From the NCBI GenBank assembly GCA_964626565.1, contig CAZVFX010000054.1:1-46700 (forward strand): a stretch of 46,700 nt of DNA, in the 5' to 3' direction. This document shows, one piece after another, positions 35,033-43,168 of the stretch (position 1 is its first letter; each line of letters opens with the position of its first letter). Position numbers and translations under genes: made by a program. Below the pieces are notes generated by a model, which saw nothing but the letters and a program-made list of their open reading frames with translations, made no database searches and was not told the DNA's origin. The stretch comes from CAZVFX01 sp964626565. GTDB taxonomy: Bacteria; Myxococcota_A; UBA9042; CAIXZC01.

Positions 35033-37931
35033 CGCCCACCGTCGCCAGAGTATGGAATGCGGAGACGGCCCACCGGCTGAAGCGCTTGATTCCCGTCAGC
35101 ACCTTGTCGGGAACAGACATCAAGGTGGCCACCGGGCCCTTGCGGGTGAGCTCTACCCGGGCCCTTAGACCATCGTTTTCGAAAGTCAGCCCGAAATTAC
35201 CGAACTTCAGGTCCGACAGCGGCGGCCTCAGAAGGCCAGGTCCCTTCTTCTGGTTGCCGGGGTGCCCGTAGACCGTTGATTCCATGGTCTGCCAGCGCTC
35301 GCTCCAAACGTACTTCCCGCCCCCGGGGCACAAGAGACGGGTGTGCCACACCTGCTCGTGAACGTCCACCGGGTTGCGATTCGGATACAGCCGTTTCCAC
35401 TCGTTGAGAATGGGGATGTTGCGCCACGCTTGCTTCCGCATGTGCGCGAAGTACTCCTGCGCACCGACGATCTCCAGAATCTTCAGAATTTCGGCGTCGG
35501 CCTGCATTCCCAGGTTGGCCCCCAGCCACGGTTCACCCAGAGACAGCGATTTCTTCTTCTTCTTCGCCTTTTTGCGCATGCCCCGGCGTTTCAACGTGCG
35601 CTTCAACATGTCTTCATTGAGCGTTACGATCAAGGCGTTGCGGGACACGGCATAATAGAGCGCCAGATCTTCGGGCATGTCGTCTTCCATGGCCTCTCGG
35701 GTAGGGCCGATCTTGACGTACTGCTCCCCCTTGTACTTCTTGGTCTCCCAATAGGTCATTCCGGGCGCCACCTGGTCGATGTACGCTCGCACAGAAGCGA
35801 GGAACGCGGTGGCCTTCATGACGCTCGAGACTTCAACGCTCACCGCGACCGGGAATTGGTTGAAATGCTGCTCAACATAGCGCTCGGGCCTGTCCGCTTT
35901 AGCGACGTCCTTCCAGAACTTGTCCTTGTCTGCCCACACTGTGATCGAATGGCCCAGCCACGACAGCGCATTCCCCTGCAATCCGGGGGCCATGCGTACC
36001 GCAAACTCACCCACCTCCCTTACCGGCCGGGAGTCGGGGTTCAGCGACATGCCGAACCGCACCAGCGCGTCTTCGTGAGGATCGCCCGAATCGGGCGCCA
36101 TGGTCGCCCCGCCGGCAAGCTCGATGAACTCACGGTAGTCGCTGCTGGCAATGAGCGGCATCACAGTAAGATCTAACGCCAGCTTCTTCTTCTTTACCGA
36201 GAATCTAAGTGCGATGGGATCGAAAAACTCTCGCCAGTTTGACTGGTAGCGGTCCCTGAACCGTCCGTACGCTTCGGCTTCTGCCTTGCTTACTTTGCTT
36301 ACGTCAAGCTCGACGACGGGCGTCAGGAACGCCAGCGTGCCGTAGGTCGATGACATTACGCCCGTAGGCGACAAGGTCAAAGCCCCGGCTCCGGGGACCG
36401 AAACCTCGGCCTTCACCTTCCGGTTGCCGCCTTTGCCGGATGCGATCGCGTCAAGGTCCCTGGCCTGCAGCCCGGCGAGCGCGCCGGCAAGCCTCAAGCG
36501 GCGAGAGTCGCCAATGCGCCAGCGTGGGCCGCACCACCGGCGGATCGTGGCGTCGGAAACCACTAGCAGCGCGGTTTCGTCATCGTCCCCCAACTTGTAG
36601 CGATCCCGGAAGAAAGTGTACTCACCCAGAGTCGCTACCGACGGCAACTTCCCGGCCTGCGTGTTCGCGATCGCCTCCAACTGGGCCAGGGAGTTGGTCA
36701 CCACCAGAGCGTTACCGATCTCAGCAATATACGAACTCACTGAGCGGTCGGGATTTCTCACCCCCGCATACTTCAGCCCACCGCTCAGTTTTCCGTTGAC
36801 CCGCTGCACCGTCGAATCGGCCTTTAGCGCAGCCTCCTGCTTGGCGCCGATGAACTGCACCAGCATCGGCATGTTCTTCGCTTCGAACAGCACCGCCACA
36901 TCAGATCCCATGCGCAGAAACGGGTCGGAACCTGTAAACGCCACGCTCGCCACAACCTTGGGGCCGAACAGGCGGGACAGACCGCTCATGGAAAGGCAAA
37001 GCTGCTTCTGGTAGCGCTGTTTCGTGAGGCCGTCCTCCGACCTCGGTTCGAACGACGCCAGCACCGGCGTGCCCACCGAATCCGCTTCGTCGGTCAGATC
37101 GATCATGGCCTGGAACGTGGGGAAGAACAGCACGTGCTGGTCCGCAGGTATGTATGCGGCCAGAGGGTCTGTCTTCGGCGCGAGACCTTTGATCAACGGC
37201 TTCCAGTCAACCTCCTCGATGGTGATGCCGGGAATGGTAGCGACGTCAACCGTCAACTCACTCTCCCCCACCGGCCTGAGCAGGCGATCGAGCTGGATGT
37301 TCTCGGCCAGCGCTTTGCCTCCTGTGAACAGATCGTAGGTCTCGGCAAGTTCCCAACTGTTGTCCCACGGGTTAGGCGGGCGTTGAGTACCGTCGGCCGG
37401 GGCCCCCAAAGGCCGCTTGAGCCGGGCAGCCTCTGCCTCTTCGGCCAGGTGCCGGAACCAGGCGGTGCCGGGCATCGACGTGTTCCGCAGGTTTCCATAA
37501 TACTCCCGCTTCACCTGGTAGAAGGTGCTCCGGGCCTCCGGTTTTGACTCGGCAGGCGCCAGGGCAAATTCTATCTCCTGGAGCCCCTTGAGGTTTGAGG
37601 TCGGCACGAACGCGCGGACAATGATCTTCTTTTGCGAAGGTGCACGCACTGCAAGCCGCCCCGACACATGTAGCTCGGACGGCCAACTCCAGTACGACAG
37701 ATTGCCGTGAAAATAGGCCTCTCCGTCCCCTAAAACTATCGCCCGGGGAAACATGGTGATGTCCCAGTCCCGCCAGGGACGGTCCGGCTGGTCCCCCGCA
37801 ATGGGCAGAGCACCCTTCACCACCTTCGCTTCGGTGACCTTGACGTCATAGAAGATGTCTTTCGCCACCGCATTGCCGGCGGCAAAGCACACAACTACCC
37901 CTAAGAGCAACAGCACGATCCGTCTTTTCAT
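35022..37931 (-). CDS. Large secreted protein, DUF3352-like in parts
   Basis: A signal peptide (MKRRIVLLLLGVVVCFAAGNAVA) is followed by about 945 residues of predicted periplasmic protein without membrane helices. The middle ('VLFEAKNMPMLVQFIGAK', 'IAEIGNALVVTNSLAQLEAI') resembles DUF3352-type proteins that compare measured quantities of a bound substrate, but the match is weak. A Lys-rich patch (KKAKKKKKS) occurs near residue 780. No catalytic motif was recognised. Its 3' end overlaps the YHS lipoprotein gene. Confidence 0.7.
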   Translation of the reverse strand: MKRRIVLLLLGVVVCFAAGNAVAKDIFYDVKVTEAKVVKGALPIAGDQPDRPWRDWDITMFPRAIVLGDGEAYFHGNLSYWSWPSELHVSGRLAVRAPSQKKIIVRAFVPTSNLKGLQEIEFALAPAESKPEARSTFYQVKREYYGNLRNTSMPGTAWFRHLAEEAEAARLKRPLGAPADGTQRPPNPWDNSWELAETYDLFTGGKALAENIQLDRLLRPVGESELTVDVATIPGITIEEVDWKPLIKGLAPKTDPLAAYIPADQHVLFFPTFQAMIDLTDEADSVGTPVLASFEPRSEDGLTKQRYQKQLCLSMSGLSRLFGPKVVASVAFTGSDPFLRMGSDVAVLFEAKNMPMLVQFIGAKQEAALKADSTVQRVNGKLSGGLKYAGVRNPDRSVSSYIAEIGNALVVTNSLAQLEAIANTQAGKLPSVATLGEYTFFRDRYKLGDDDETALLVVSDATIRRWCGPRWRIGDSRRLRLAGALAGLQARDLDAIASGKGGNRKVKAEVSVPGAGALTLSPTGVMSSTYGTLAFLTPVVELDVSKVSKAEAEAYGRFRDRYQSNWREFFDPIALRFSVKKKKLALDLTVMPLIASSDYREFIELAGGATMAPDSGDPHEDALVRFGMSLNPDSRPVREVGEFAVRMAPGLQGNALSWLGHSITVWADKDKFWKDVAKADRPERYVEQHFNQFPVAVSVEVSSVMKATAFLASVRAYIDQVAPGMTYWETKKYKGEQYVKIGPTREAMEDDMPEDLALYYAVSRNALIVTLNEDMLKRTLKRRGMRKKAKKKKKSLSLGEPWLGANLGMQADAEILKILEIVGAQEYFAHMRKQAWRNIPILNEWKRLYPNRNPVDVHEQVWHTRLLCPGGGKYVWSERWQTMESTVYGHPGNQKKGPGLLRPPLSDLKFGNFGLTFENDGLRARVELTRKGPVATLMSVPDKVLTGIKRFSRWAVSAFHTLATVGVTS

Positions 37932-37983
37932 CTTCTCCTCCTTCCAAAGAGAGGCGCCCTTTGACGCAATACGTCACAACCTA

Positions 37984-38012
37984 TTCAACATCCGGGCCGG
38001 CGTTGCTATTAT
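37984..38012 (+). promoter_or_regulatory. Predicted promoter of sfsA
   Basis: TTCAAC, 17 bases, TATTAT, about 30 bases before the ATG, which has an AGGAGG ribosome-binding site. Confidence 0.4.
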
Positions 38013-38045
38013 TGTGAGGAGAAAAGTACGAGGAGGAAACTCACC

Positions 38046-38768
38046 ATGCCCGCACTCTCCAACCCTTCCGGCCTCATCGTATTCCCTGATCTTCTACCGG
38101 GCACTCTGATAGAACGCAAGAATCGCTTCGTCGTCCGGGTGCGCCTGGAAGACGGAAACGTCGTGGAAGCCCACACCAACAACACCGGAACCATGCGCAC
38201 ATGCTCTGAACCCGGTAGTCAGGTATTCCTTGCTGAATCGACTAATCCGAAGCGGAAGTTAAAGTATTCGTTGATGCTGGTCAGGTCCGGCAGTACGCTT
38301 GTAGGAGTGGATACGTCGTTGCCTCAAAAAGCCTTCGTCGCAGCGGTGTCTGCCGGACTCTTGCCTGAGTTTCAGAACTACCACGTGGCCGCTACAGAAG
38401 TAACCGTGGCTCCCGGTTCGAGGTTGGATGTCTTGCTCGAGGGGCCCTTCGGGCCCGCGTACGTGGAACTGAAGAATGTCACTCTACAGGAAGAAGGTCG
38501 CCTCTACTTCCCCGACGCAGTCACCTCCCGGGGGCGCAAGCACCTGCTCGAGCTGGCCCGCCTGGTCAAGGGAGGCGCCGAAGGCTATGCCGTTTTCATC
38601 TGCCAGCGAGCCGACGGCGAGGCCCTGTACCCCGCGGATCATATCGACCCGGATTTCGGCGAGACGTTAAGGAAAGTAGCCGCCAGAGGAGTCATCCCCC
38701 TGGCCTACCGCGCCGAAGTATCTCCTGCCGGAGTCATCCTGGCCCATCGCGTTCCCGTAGTCCTATAG
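38046..38768 (+). CDS. sfsA: SfsA family protein (sugar fermentation stimulation/nuclease-like)
   Basis: The 240-residue length and sequence fit SfsA: 'GTLIERKNRFVVRV', 'VEAHTNNTGTM', 'LKYSLMLVRSG', 'YVELKNVTLQEEGRLYFPDAVTSRGRKHLLEL', 'GYAVFICQRADGEALYPADHIDPDFGETL' are family segments. SfsA has a PD-(D/E)xK-type fold, and the Glu-x-Lys of YVELKNV is the expected active-site strand, so a nuclease role is plausible. It is a single-gene unit with its own promoter. Confidence 0.95.
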   Translation: MPALSNPSGLIVFPDLLPGTLIERKNRFVVRVRLEDGNVVEAHTNNTGTMRTCSEPGSQVFLAESTNPKRKLKYSLMLVRSGSTLVGVDTSLPQKAFVAAVSAGLLPEFQNYHVAATEVTVAPGSRLDVLLEGPFGPAYVELKNVTLQEEGRLYFPDAVTSRGRKHLLELARLVKGGAEGYAVFICQRADGEALYPADHIDPDFGETLRKVAARGVIPLAYRAEVSPAGVILAHRVPVVL

Positions 38769-38827
38769 CCTTTGACTTTTCGCCGTTCCTGCCGCCTACA
38801 GCCTCTCCGTTGCTACCGCCTGCCCCT

Positions 38828-40312
38828 TTACCATTCAAAGATTGCGTTGCAGACGTTGTCCTTGCACTCCACCTCCGGCGGCGGGGTGCAGTCGCACACC
38901 CACTGAGTGCAGCCCTGCTCAGCAAACTGGCTGCCCAGCGCGGAGAGTTCTTCCTGAGTTACGTTTCCGTTGACCGCCTCGTAGCAACCGCCCAAGCCCT
39001 GGCCGCACTGCCCCCAGAGCACCTGGCAGTCGTCGGTAACTTCGCAGCTCGAGTTGTCAGCCACCAGGTCTGCGTAAGTTTGCTGGATCTCTTCGCAAGT
39101 TTCCGGCGGGCACCACATGGCCGTGCATGCAATTCCTTCCGGGGTGCAGGTGCACACGTTACACCCGTCATCCGCGTCCCAGGTTTCCCCGAGTTTGTGT
39201 CCGTCGCACTCGGGTCCGGCAACACAAACGCCGTCCGCACACATCACCGCAGGGGGCAGGGTGCAGGCGCAATCCCAGAGCTGGCAGTTGGCCGCCAGGT
39301 ATTCCTGTTCGATAGCTGCAATGTCCTCCTGTGAAATGGACATGTTCACGATTTCGTAGCAGCTACCCATCCCTTCGCCGCAGACCGCCCACAGATACTG
39401 GCAGTCCGCATGTTCAGCACACTCGGAGGCGCCGTCCAACATCGCGTGGTATTCTTCCGCTACCTCGTCGCAGGTTTTTGCGCACGCCATCTCGGTGCAG
39501 GCAATGCCGTTCTCGGTGCAGGTGCACGTGTTGCAGCCATCTTCCGCGTCCCACGTCTCGCCCAACTCGTGGCCGTCGCAATCAGGCAGGCACGCCATGG
39601 CCGTGCAGGCAATCCCCTCCTCGGTGCACGTGCAGGTGTTGCAGCCATCGTCCGCATCCCAGGTCTCGCCTATCTCGTGACCGTCGCAGTCCGGAGGGCA
39701 CACGTCATCGGTGCACGCGATTCCGTCCATGCTACACTCGCACACGTTGCAGCCGTCCTCAGCAGTCCAGCTCTCTCCCAATTCGTGACCGTCGCAGTCG
39801 GGCAGGCATGCCATGGCCGTGCACGCGATCCCCTCCTCGGTGCATGTGCAGGTGTTGCAGCCGTCGTCGGCGTCCCAGCTATCCCCCAACTCGTGGCCGT
39901 CGCAATCAGGCAGGCACGCCATGACGGTGCAGCCAACCCCATCCTCGGTGCAGTGACACGTGTTGCAGCCGTCGTCGGCATCCCAGGTTTCGCCCAACGC
40001 GTGGCCTTCGCAATCGGGGAGACACGCCATCTCGGTGCAGGCGATCCCTTCCTCCGTGCAACTGCACGTGTTGCAGCCGTCCTCGGCATCCCATGTATCG
40101 CCCGGCAAATGCCCCTCGCAGTCGGGCATGCACGCCATCAGCGTGCACGACTCCCCTTCCTCAGTGCACTGGCAGGTGTTGCAGCCGTCGTCAGCTTCCC
40201 ACGTCTCACCAACCGCGTGACCTTCGCACACCGGCTCCTTGTCTCCGGAACCCAGATCGCATCCCGCAAACATCGCCAGAGCCGCTATCGAAAGAAACCA
40301 TACAGTTCGCAT
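38828..40312 (-). CDS. Cys-rich lipoprotein with eight pacifastin-like repeats
   Basis: The 494-residue product has a lipoprotein signal (ALAMFAGC). From residue 29 there are seven tandem 36-residue repeats of the type Cys-Asp-Gly-His, then Gly-Glu-Thr-Trp, Asp-Gly-Cys-Asn-Thr-Cys-Thr-Cys-Thr, and Ala-Cys-Thr..Ala-Cys. An eighth repeat lies at residues 369-404. The six-Cys spacing, with the CNxCxC core, resembles pacifastin-type (invertebrate serine-protease inhibitor) domains, but the function is not shown. Residues 281-368 and 405-494 are two related Cys-rich modules (CDEVAEEYHAML/TCEEIQQTYADL). It probably sits outside the cell, held by a lipid anchor, possibly as an inhibitor or binding protein. 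Confidence 0.85.
   Translation of the reverse strand: MRTVWFLSIAALAMFAGCDLGSGDKEPVCEGHAVGETWEADDGCNTCQCTEEGESCTLMACMPDCEGHLPGDTWDAEDGCNTCSCTEEGIACTEMACLPDCEGHALGETWDADDGCNTCHCTEDGVGCTVMACLPDCDGHELGDSWDADDGCNTCTCTEEGIACTAMACLPDCDGHELGESWTAEDGCNVCECSMDGIACTDDVCPPDCDGHEIGETWDADDGCNTCTCTEEGIACTAMACLPDCDGHELGETWDAEDGCNTCTCTENGIACTEMACAKTCDEVAEEYHAMLDGASECAEHADCQYLWAVCGEGMGSCYEIVNMSISQEDIAAIEQEYLAANCQLWDCACTLPPAVMCADGVCVAGPECDGHKLGETWDADDGCNVCTCTPEGIACTAMWCPPETCEEIQQTYADLVADNSSCEVTDDCQVLWGQCGQGLGGCYEAVNGNVTQEELSALGSQFAEQGCTQWVCDCTPPPEVECKDNVCNAIFEW
39473..40228 (-). repeat. Seven tandem 108-bp coding repeats
   Basis: The DNA encoding repeats 1-7 of the Cys-rich lipoprotein is an in-frame tandem array of seven 108-bp units. 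Copies 4, 6 and 7 are nearly identical in protein, suggesting recent duplication; an eighth copy lies apart at 39101-39208. All copies preserve the frame. Confidence 0.9.
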
Positions 40313-40323
40313 CGTCTACCTCC

Positions 40324-40383
40324 AAAGATCATCTGTTCATCTGTACACAAAGAACGGTACAGATCTTTATGGTATACTGTCAA
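40324..40383. promoter_or_regulatory. Inverted repeats over overlapping divergent promoters
   Basis: CTGTAC (40341-40346) pairs with GTACAG (40357-40362), and AAAGATC (40324-40330) pairs with GATCTTT (40362-40368), the outer pair being offset by a 10-base insert. On the plus strand an extended -10 (TGG then TATACT, 40370-40378) follows directly. On the minus strand a TTGACA (40378-40383) faces the Cys-rich lipoprotein. The dyad covers the spacer between the promoters, as expected for an operator controlling both genes. The regulator is unknown. Confidence 0.4.
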
Positions 40384-40461
40384 TCTTGCATCGCCTTGTG
40401 TACCCGGCGGTGTAACCGATCGGTGGAAATCGGCTCTGACATAGCGGCAGGGAGGTGTCAG

Positions 40462-40671
40462 GTGAAGAACATTGCCAGACTATGGAAGAAACGTTCCATT
40501 CGCTATCCCATCGGCGCTCTCGCCGGCGCCGGGCTTGCGTTCGCGTACTACTGGTACGTGGGCTGCGCACCCGGCGGTGGGTGAGGGATCACGGGAAATC
40601 CATTCATGATGGTGGGGCTGGGAGCCCTTATCGGATACTCGCTGGTGGCTGAACCCCAACATAAGTCCTAG
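40462..40671 (+). CDS. DUF6132-like small membrane protein with in-frame UGA (probable selenoprotein)
   Basis: A GTG start with GGGAGG 7 bases before it opens a 70-codon frame: a Lys/Arg-rich start, a membrane helix (PIGALAGAGLAFAYYWYVGC), then APGGG, an in-frame TGA at codon 41 (40582-40584), and GITGNPF, a second helix and TAG. The part after the TGA continues the DUF6132 family pattern: a GC motif, a short linker, Cys-x-Ile-Thr-x-Asn-Pro and a second helix. The TGA falls where that family has its second conserved Cys, so it is best read as selenocysteine. A hairpin with a G-starting loop lies 35 bases after the TGA. The alternative is a real stop or a TGC/TGT misread. The 3' end overlaps the MATE gene by 44 bases on the other strand. 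Confidence 0.7.
40600..40627 (+). promoter_or_regulatory. Candidate bacterial SECIS hairpin region
   Basis: Two small hairpins follow the TGA. The first is CCAT-tcatg-ATGG (40600-40612). The second is GGGCT-ggg-AGCCC (40615-40627), whose loop starts with G, 35 bases past the TGA. A bacterial selenocysteine insertion element is expected at about this distance with a G early in the apical loop. The pairing is seen; its function is inferred. Confidence 0.4.
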
Positions 40672-41995
40672 ACCAGAATCGCCACGAATTCATAACGAAA
40701 CGGACGGTGAAGAAAGTAGTCAGCGCGCTCCACAACCCGATCAGTCCCCAGGAATAGAAGTAGGCCAGGGCCGCCAGCGGGAAGAAGATAAGAGGTCCGG
40801 CAATAAAGAGCTGTATCATCAAAAAGCGCGTGTCCAGCACCCCCATCAAGACGCCGTCCAGCACGAAGTTCACTCCGTTGGCGGCCTGCAGGAAGATCAC
40901 AAACGGCATAATGATAGAGATGGCCTTGACCAGGGCCGGATCGTGTGTGAATAACGCAATAATCGGCCTCGCCCCAAGCCACAAAGTTACCCCGAAGACC
41001 GCGCTGAGCAAGAATCCCCACACGATCATCAGGCGGGCGTTGAGGTGAAGCTCCTCGAACTCTCCCTTTCCCTTCAGATTGCCGCAAAGCGTCTGCGCCG
41101 CAATGGCGAAACTGTCCAGCGCCAGCGCCAGGAACAGAACCAACTGCATGCCCACCTGGTGCGCGCCCAGGACGTACTTGCCCATGCGAGTGGCCAGCGC
41201 GGTCGCCATTACGAAGCAACCCAGCAGGAAAGCGGTGCGCATGAACAGGTGGCGGTTGACGGTGAACATCCTGCCTAGAAGAGCTCTATCGAAGTTGAAG
41301 AGCCCGCCCCCGGTCAATTGCACCGGATGTCGTCGCAGCACCACCGACAGCGACCACACGCAAAACAGGAACTGGCAAAACACTGTCGCCAAGGCCGCAC
41401 CGGGCAGGCCCCAGCCGTCGAACAAGGGCGGGATTCCATAGATGAGGATGGCGTCGAGCAGCGCATTCATGAGGTTAACAAGTAGTGCGATCACCATGGG
41501 GGTCTTCATATCCTGCACGCCGCGCAGGTAACCGGTGCTCACAAACGCGGTAAGGGAAAACGGGATCCCCGCCAGCCTGATGCGGTAGTAGTCCCCCGCC
41601 AACGCTCTCAGCCCGCTGTCCGCCCCCATCAGATCGAACGCCAGGTCCTCGCACGCAAGCCCCAGCAGGGCAACTACCATGCCGACGGCCGCGGCCAGGA
41701 GTAGGCTCTGCTGGAAGTAGCGCGCGGCAGAGGCTTCATCGGACTCACCGGAGAAAAGAGCAATGTTGGCCGTAGTCGCGGAGAGGAAGAAGCTGAACAA
41801 CCAGATTACGGCCCCCAACAGCGAAGTCACAACGGCAAGCGCGCCTAGCTCAGCAACCCCCAGGTGCCCAACCAGCGCAGTGTCCACGATTCCCAGCAAA
41901 GGTTCAGCGATCAGCGCGAACATCGCGGGGATCGCCAGGGCAATAATGTGCCGGTGGCGAGCGCGGTTGGAACGCTTCAGGAACTCGATGATCAT
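40628..41995 (-). CDS. MATE-family multidrug/small-molecule exporter
   Basis: The 455-residue product has about 12 hydrophobic segments and MATE-like features: 'IPAMFALIAEPLLGIVDTALVGHLGVAELGALAV' at the first helices, 'LRGVQDMKTPM', 'LNLMNALLDAILIYG', and 'LGAHQVGMQLV'. MATE proteins export drugs or metabolites by Na+ or H+ antiport. The start overlaps the upstream radical SAM stop (ATGA), so the two are co-translated and the exporter may carry the product of that enzyme. The longer upstream open frame lies inside the radical SAM gene and was rejected. Its 3' end overlaps the DUF6132-like gene. Confidence 0.92.
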   Translation of the reverse strand: MIIEFLKRSNRARHRHIIALAIPAMFALIAEPLLGIVDTALVGHLGVAELGALAVVTSLLGAVIWLFSFFLSATTANIALFSGESDEASAARYFQQSLLLAAAVGMVVALLGLACEDLAFDLMGADSGLRALAGDYYRIRLAGIPFSLTAFVSTGYLRGVQDMKTPMVIALLVNLMNALLDAILIYGIPPLFDGWGLPGAALATVFCQFLFCVWSLSVVLRRHPVQLTGGGLFNFDRALLGRMFTVNRHLFMRTAFLLGCFVMATALATRMGKYVLGAHQVGMQLVLFLALALDSFAIAAQTLCGNLKGKGEFEELHLNARLMIVWGFLLSAVFGVTLWLGARPIIALFTHDPALVKAISIIMPFVIFLQAANGVNFVLDGVLMGVLDTRFLMIQLFIAGPLIFFPLAALAYFYSWGLIGLWSALTTFFTVRFVMNSWRFWSRTYVGVQPPASIR

Positions 41996-42990
41996 GAGTC
42001 GAACCCATCCACGGAGCGGGGTTCGTAGTACGGGGCAGGGCCTAGACCCGACCAGCCCTTCCGATGCAGGAAACCACGCACGTGAGTGCACAGATCGCAA
42101 GCATCGGAATAGGTCGCCAGCGGCTCGAATCCCTCCCGGGCGGCAACCTCCGCAAGCAAAGCCGGCCCGCCGGAAATCAGCGCGGCCAGCGCCGGGTATC
42201 GCGCCAGATCGACCACGCCGGGCACCTGCGCCAAAGGGAGCGCAATTCCTGCACATAAACCGGGGACGTAGAGTCCATCGAGATCGACGTGAAAATGCCC
42301 CGTGTCAGACAAGCGTGATCGGCATGAGGACCGGTTCGAGAATTGCTGCCATGCATGCGCCCGTCCGTGCGCGGCCGCGTACCTCCCCGCACGCCCGCCC
42401 AACACCAGACCGTAGCGGGACGCCAGGCCCAGTGCGAAGCGGTCGCCGCGCTCATCCAACAGCCGCGCCAGGTCCAAAGTCCGCTGATAATTGCCGCGCT
42501 CGAGATCGGGAATGAAGTCAGGCACCCACACGAACGCGCCTCCGGGCAAGACGTGGTTGGCCGCCGCGATGAGGTCCCGGGTGCGGGAGAAGGGCACAAA
42601 CTCGGCGTGGAAAGGGGACACACTTACCAACACGCAGCGCGAACCGACCCGCGCCAGATCGGCAAGCGCCTGCTCCGCCTGACCCCGGCTGACGACCCAG
42701 GAGGCGTTGGTCTCGATGTACTCGAGGTGGAGCCCCCGATCGCCCAGACCTCTGACCGCGCGTTCGAGAAGGGTAAGGTTCAAGAAAGGTTCGCCGCCCC
42801 CGATGTGGTAGCGGGCGTGGGGCGCCTTTTCCGCAAGCTCGTCAAGAATCACGTCCAACCGACCTGCGTCGCCACCGTCACGCCGGTGGGGTCCGCAGCC
42901 GTAAAGACAGTGCCGACATCGAGAACTGCACCTGTACCCCAACACCAGGCCACCGCCGTACAACTCCCCAATGTTTAGCTCTGTTTCCAT
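41992..42990 (-). CDS. Radical SAM protein
   Basis: The 332-residue product has the radical SAM 4Fe-4S motif Cys21-x3-Cys25-x2-Cys28 in 'YRCSSRCRHCLYGC' and the SAM-binding 'YHIGGGEPFLN' strand, then 'YIETNAS'. Further Cys (PGLCAG, DACDLCTH) near the C-terminus could hold a second cluster as in SPASM/twitch proteins. The substrate is unknown. Its partner downstream is a MATE exporter with overlapping codons. The ribosome-binding site is weak and a moderate promoter (TTGCAT-17-TACCGT) lies at 43000-43028 on the minus strand. Confidence 0.87.
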   Translation of the reverse strand: METELNIGELYGGGLVLGYRCSSRCRHCLYGCGPHRRDGGDAGRLDVILDELAEKAPHARYHIGGGEPFLNLTLLERAVRGLGDRGLHLEYIETNASWVVSRGQAEQALADLARVGSRCVLVSVSPFHAEFVPFSRTRDLIAAANHVLPGGAFVWVPDFIPDLERGNYQRTLDLARLLDERGDRFALGLASRYGLVLGGRAGRYAAAHGRAHAWQQFSNRSSCRSRLSDTGHFHVDLDGLYVPGLCAGIALPLAQVPGVVDLARYPALAALISGGPALLAEVAAREGFEPLATYSDACDLCTHVRGFLHRKGWSGLGPAPYYEPRSVDGFDS

Positions 42991-43043
42991 GACGGTGAGA
43001 CGGTAACAACAATCTCCGTTTGATGCAACGGCCCAAAAAAATC

Positions 43044-43072
43044 TTGACAGGTCACCCCTTTTCCCATATTTT
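43044..43072 (+). promoter_or_regulatory. Predicted promoter of the tRNA-Lys/tRNA-Glu unit
   Basis: TTGACA, a 17-base spacer and TATTTT end about 14 bases before the first tRNA base. This is a strong sigma-70-type match. Confidence 0.7.
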
Positions 43073-43086
43073 CCCGTCCAGATTGT

Positions 43087-43159
43087 GGGCCGCTAGCTCA
43101 GTCGGTAGAGCAGCAGACTTTTAATCTGCGGGTCGAAGGTTCGATCCCTTCGCGGCTCA
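43087..43159 (+). tRNA. tRNA-Lys (anticodon TTT)
   Basis: A full cloverleaf is visible: the acceptor stem GGGCCGC pairs with GCGGCTC (one G-U), the D-arm has AGCTCAGTCGGTAGAGC, the anticodon stem GCAGA/TCTGC encloses CTTTTAA with anticodon TTT, and the T-loop is TTCGATC. The discriminator base is A and CCA is not encoded. Confidence 0.97.
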
Positions 43160-43168
43160 CCGGTCAGG

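Noticed and set aside
39101..40228. CRISPR-like repeat array
   Set aside because: The 108-bp units are coding and in frame with no unique spacers.
40585..40671. Separate short gene starting at the ATG after the TGA (40606)
   Set aside because: It would have no ribosome-binding site and would lack the conserved Ile-Thr-Gly-Asn-Pro start of the second half; one frame read through the TGA fits the family better.
41996..42256. Longer 5' part of the MATE frame
   Set aside because: It overlaps the radical SAM gene; the ATGA-coupled Met at 41995 begins the first transporter helix.
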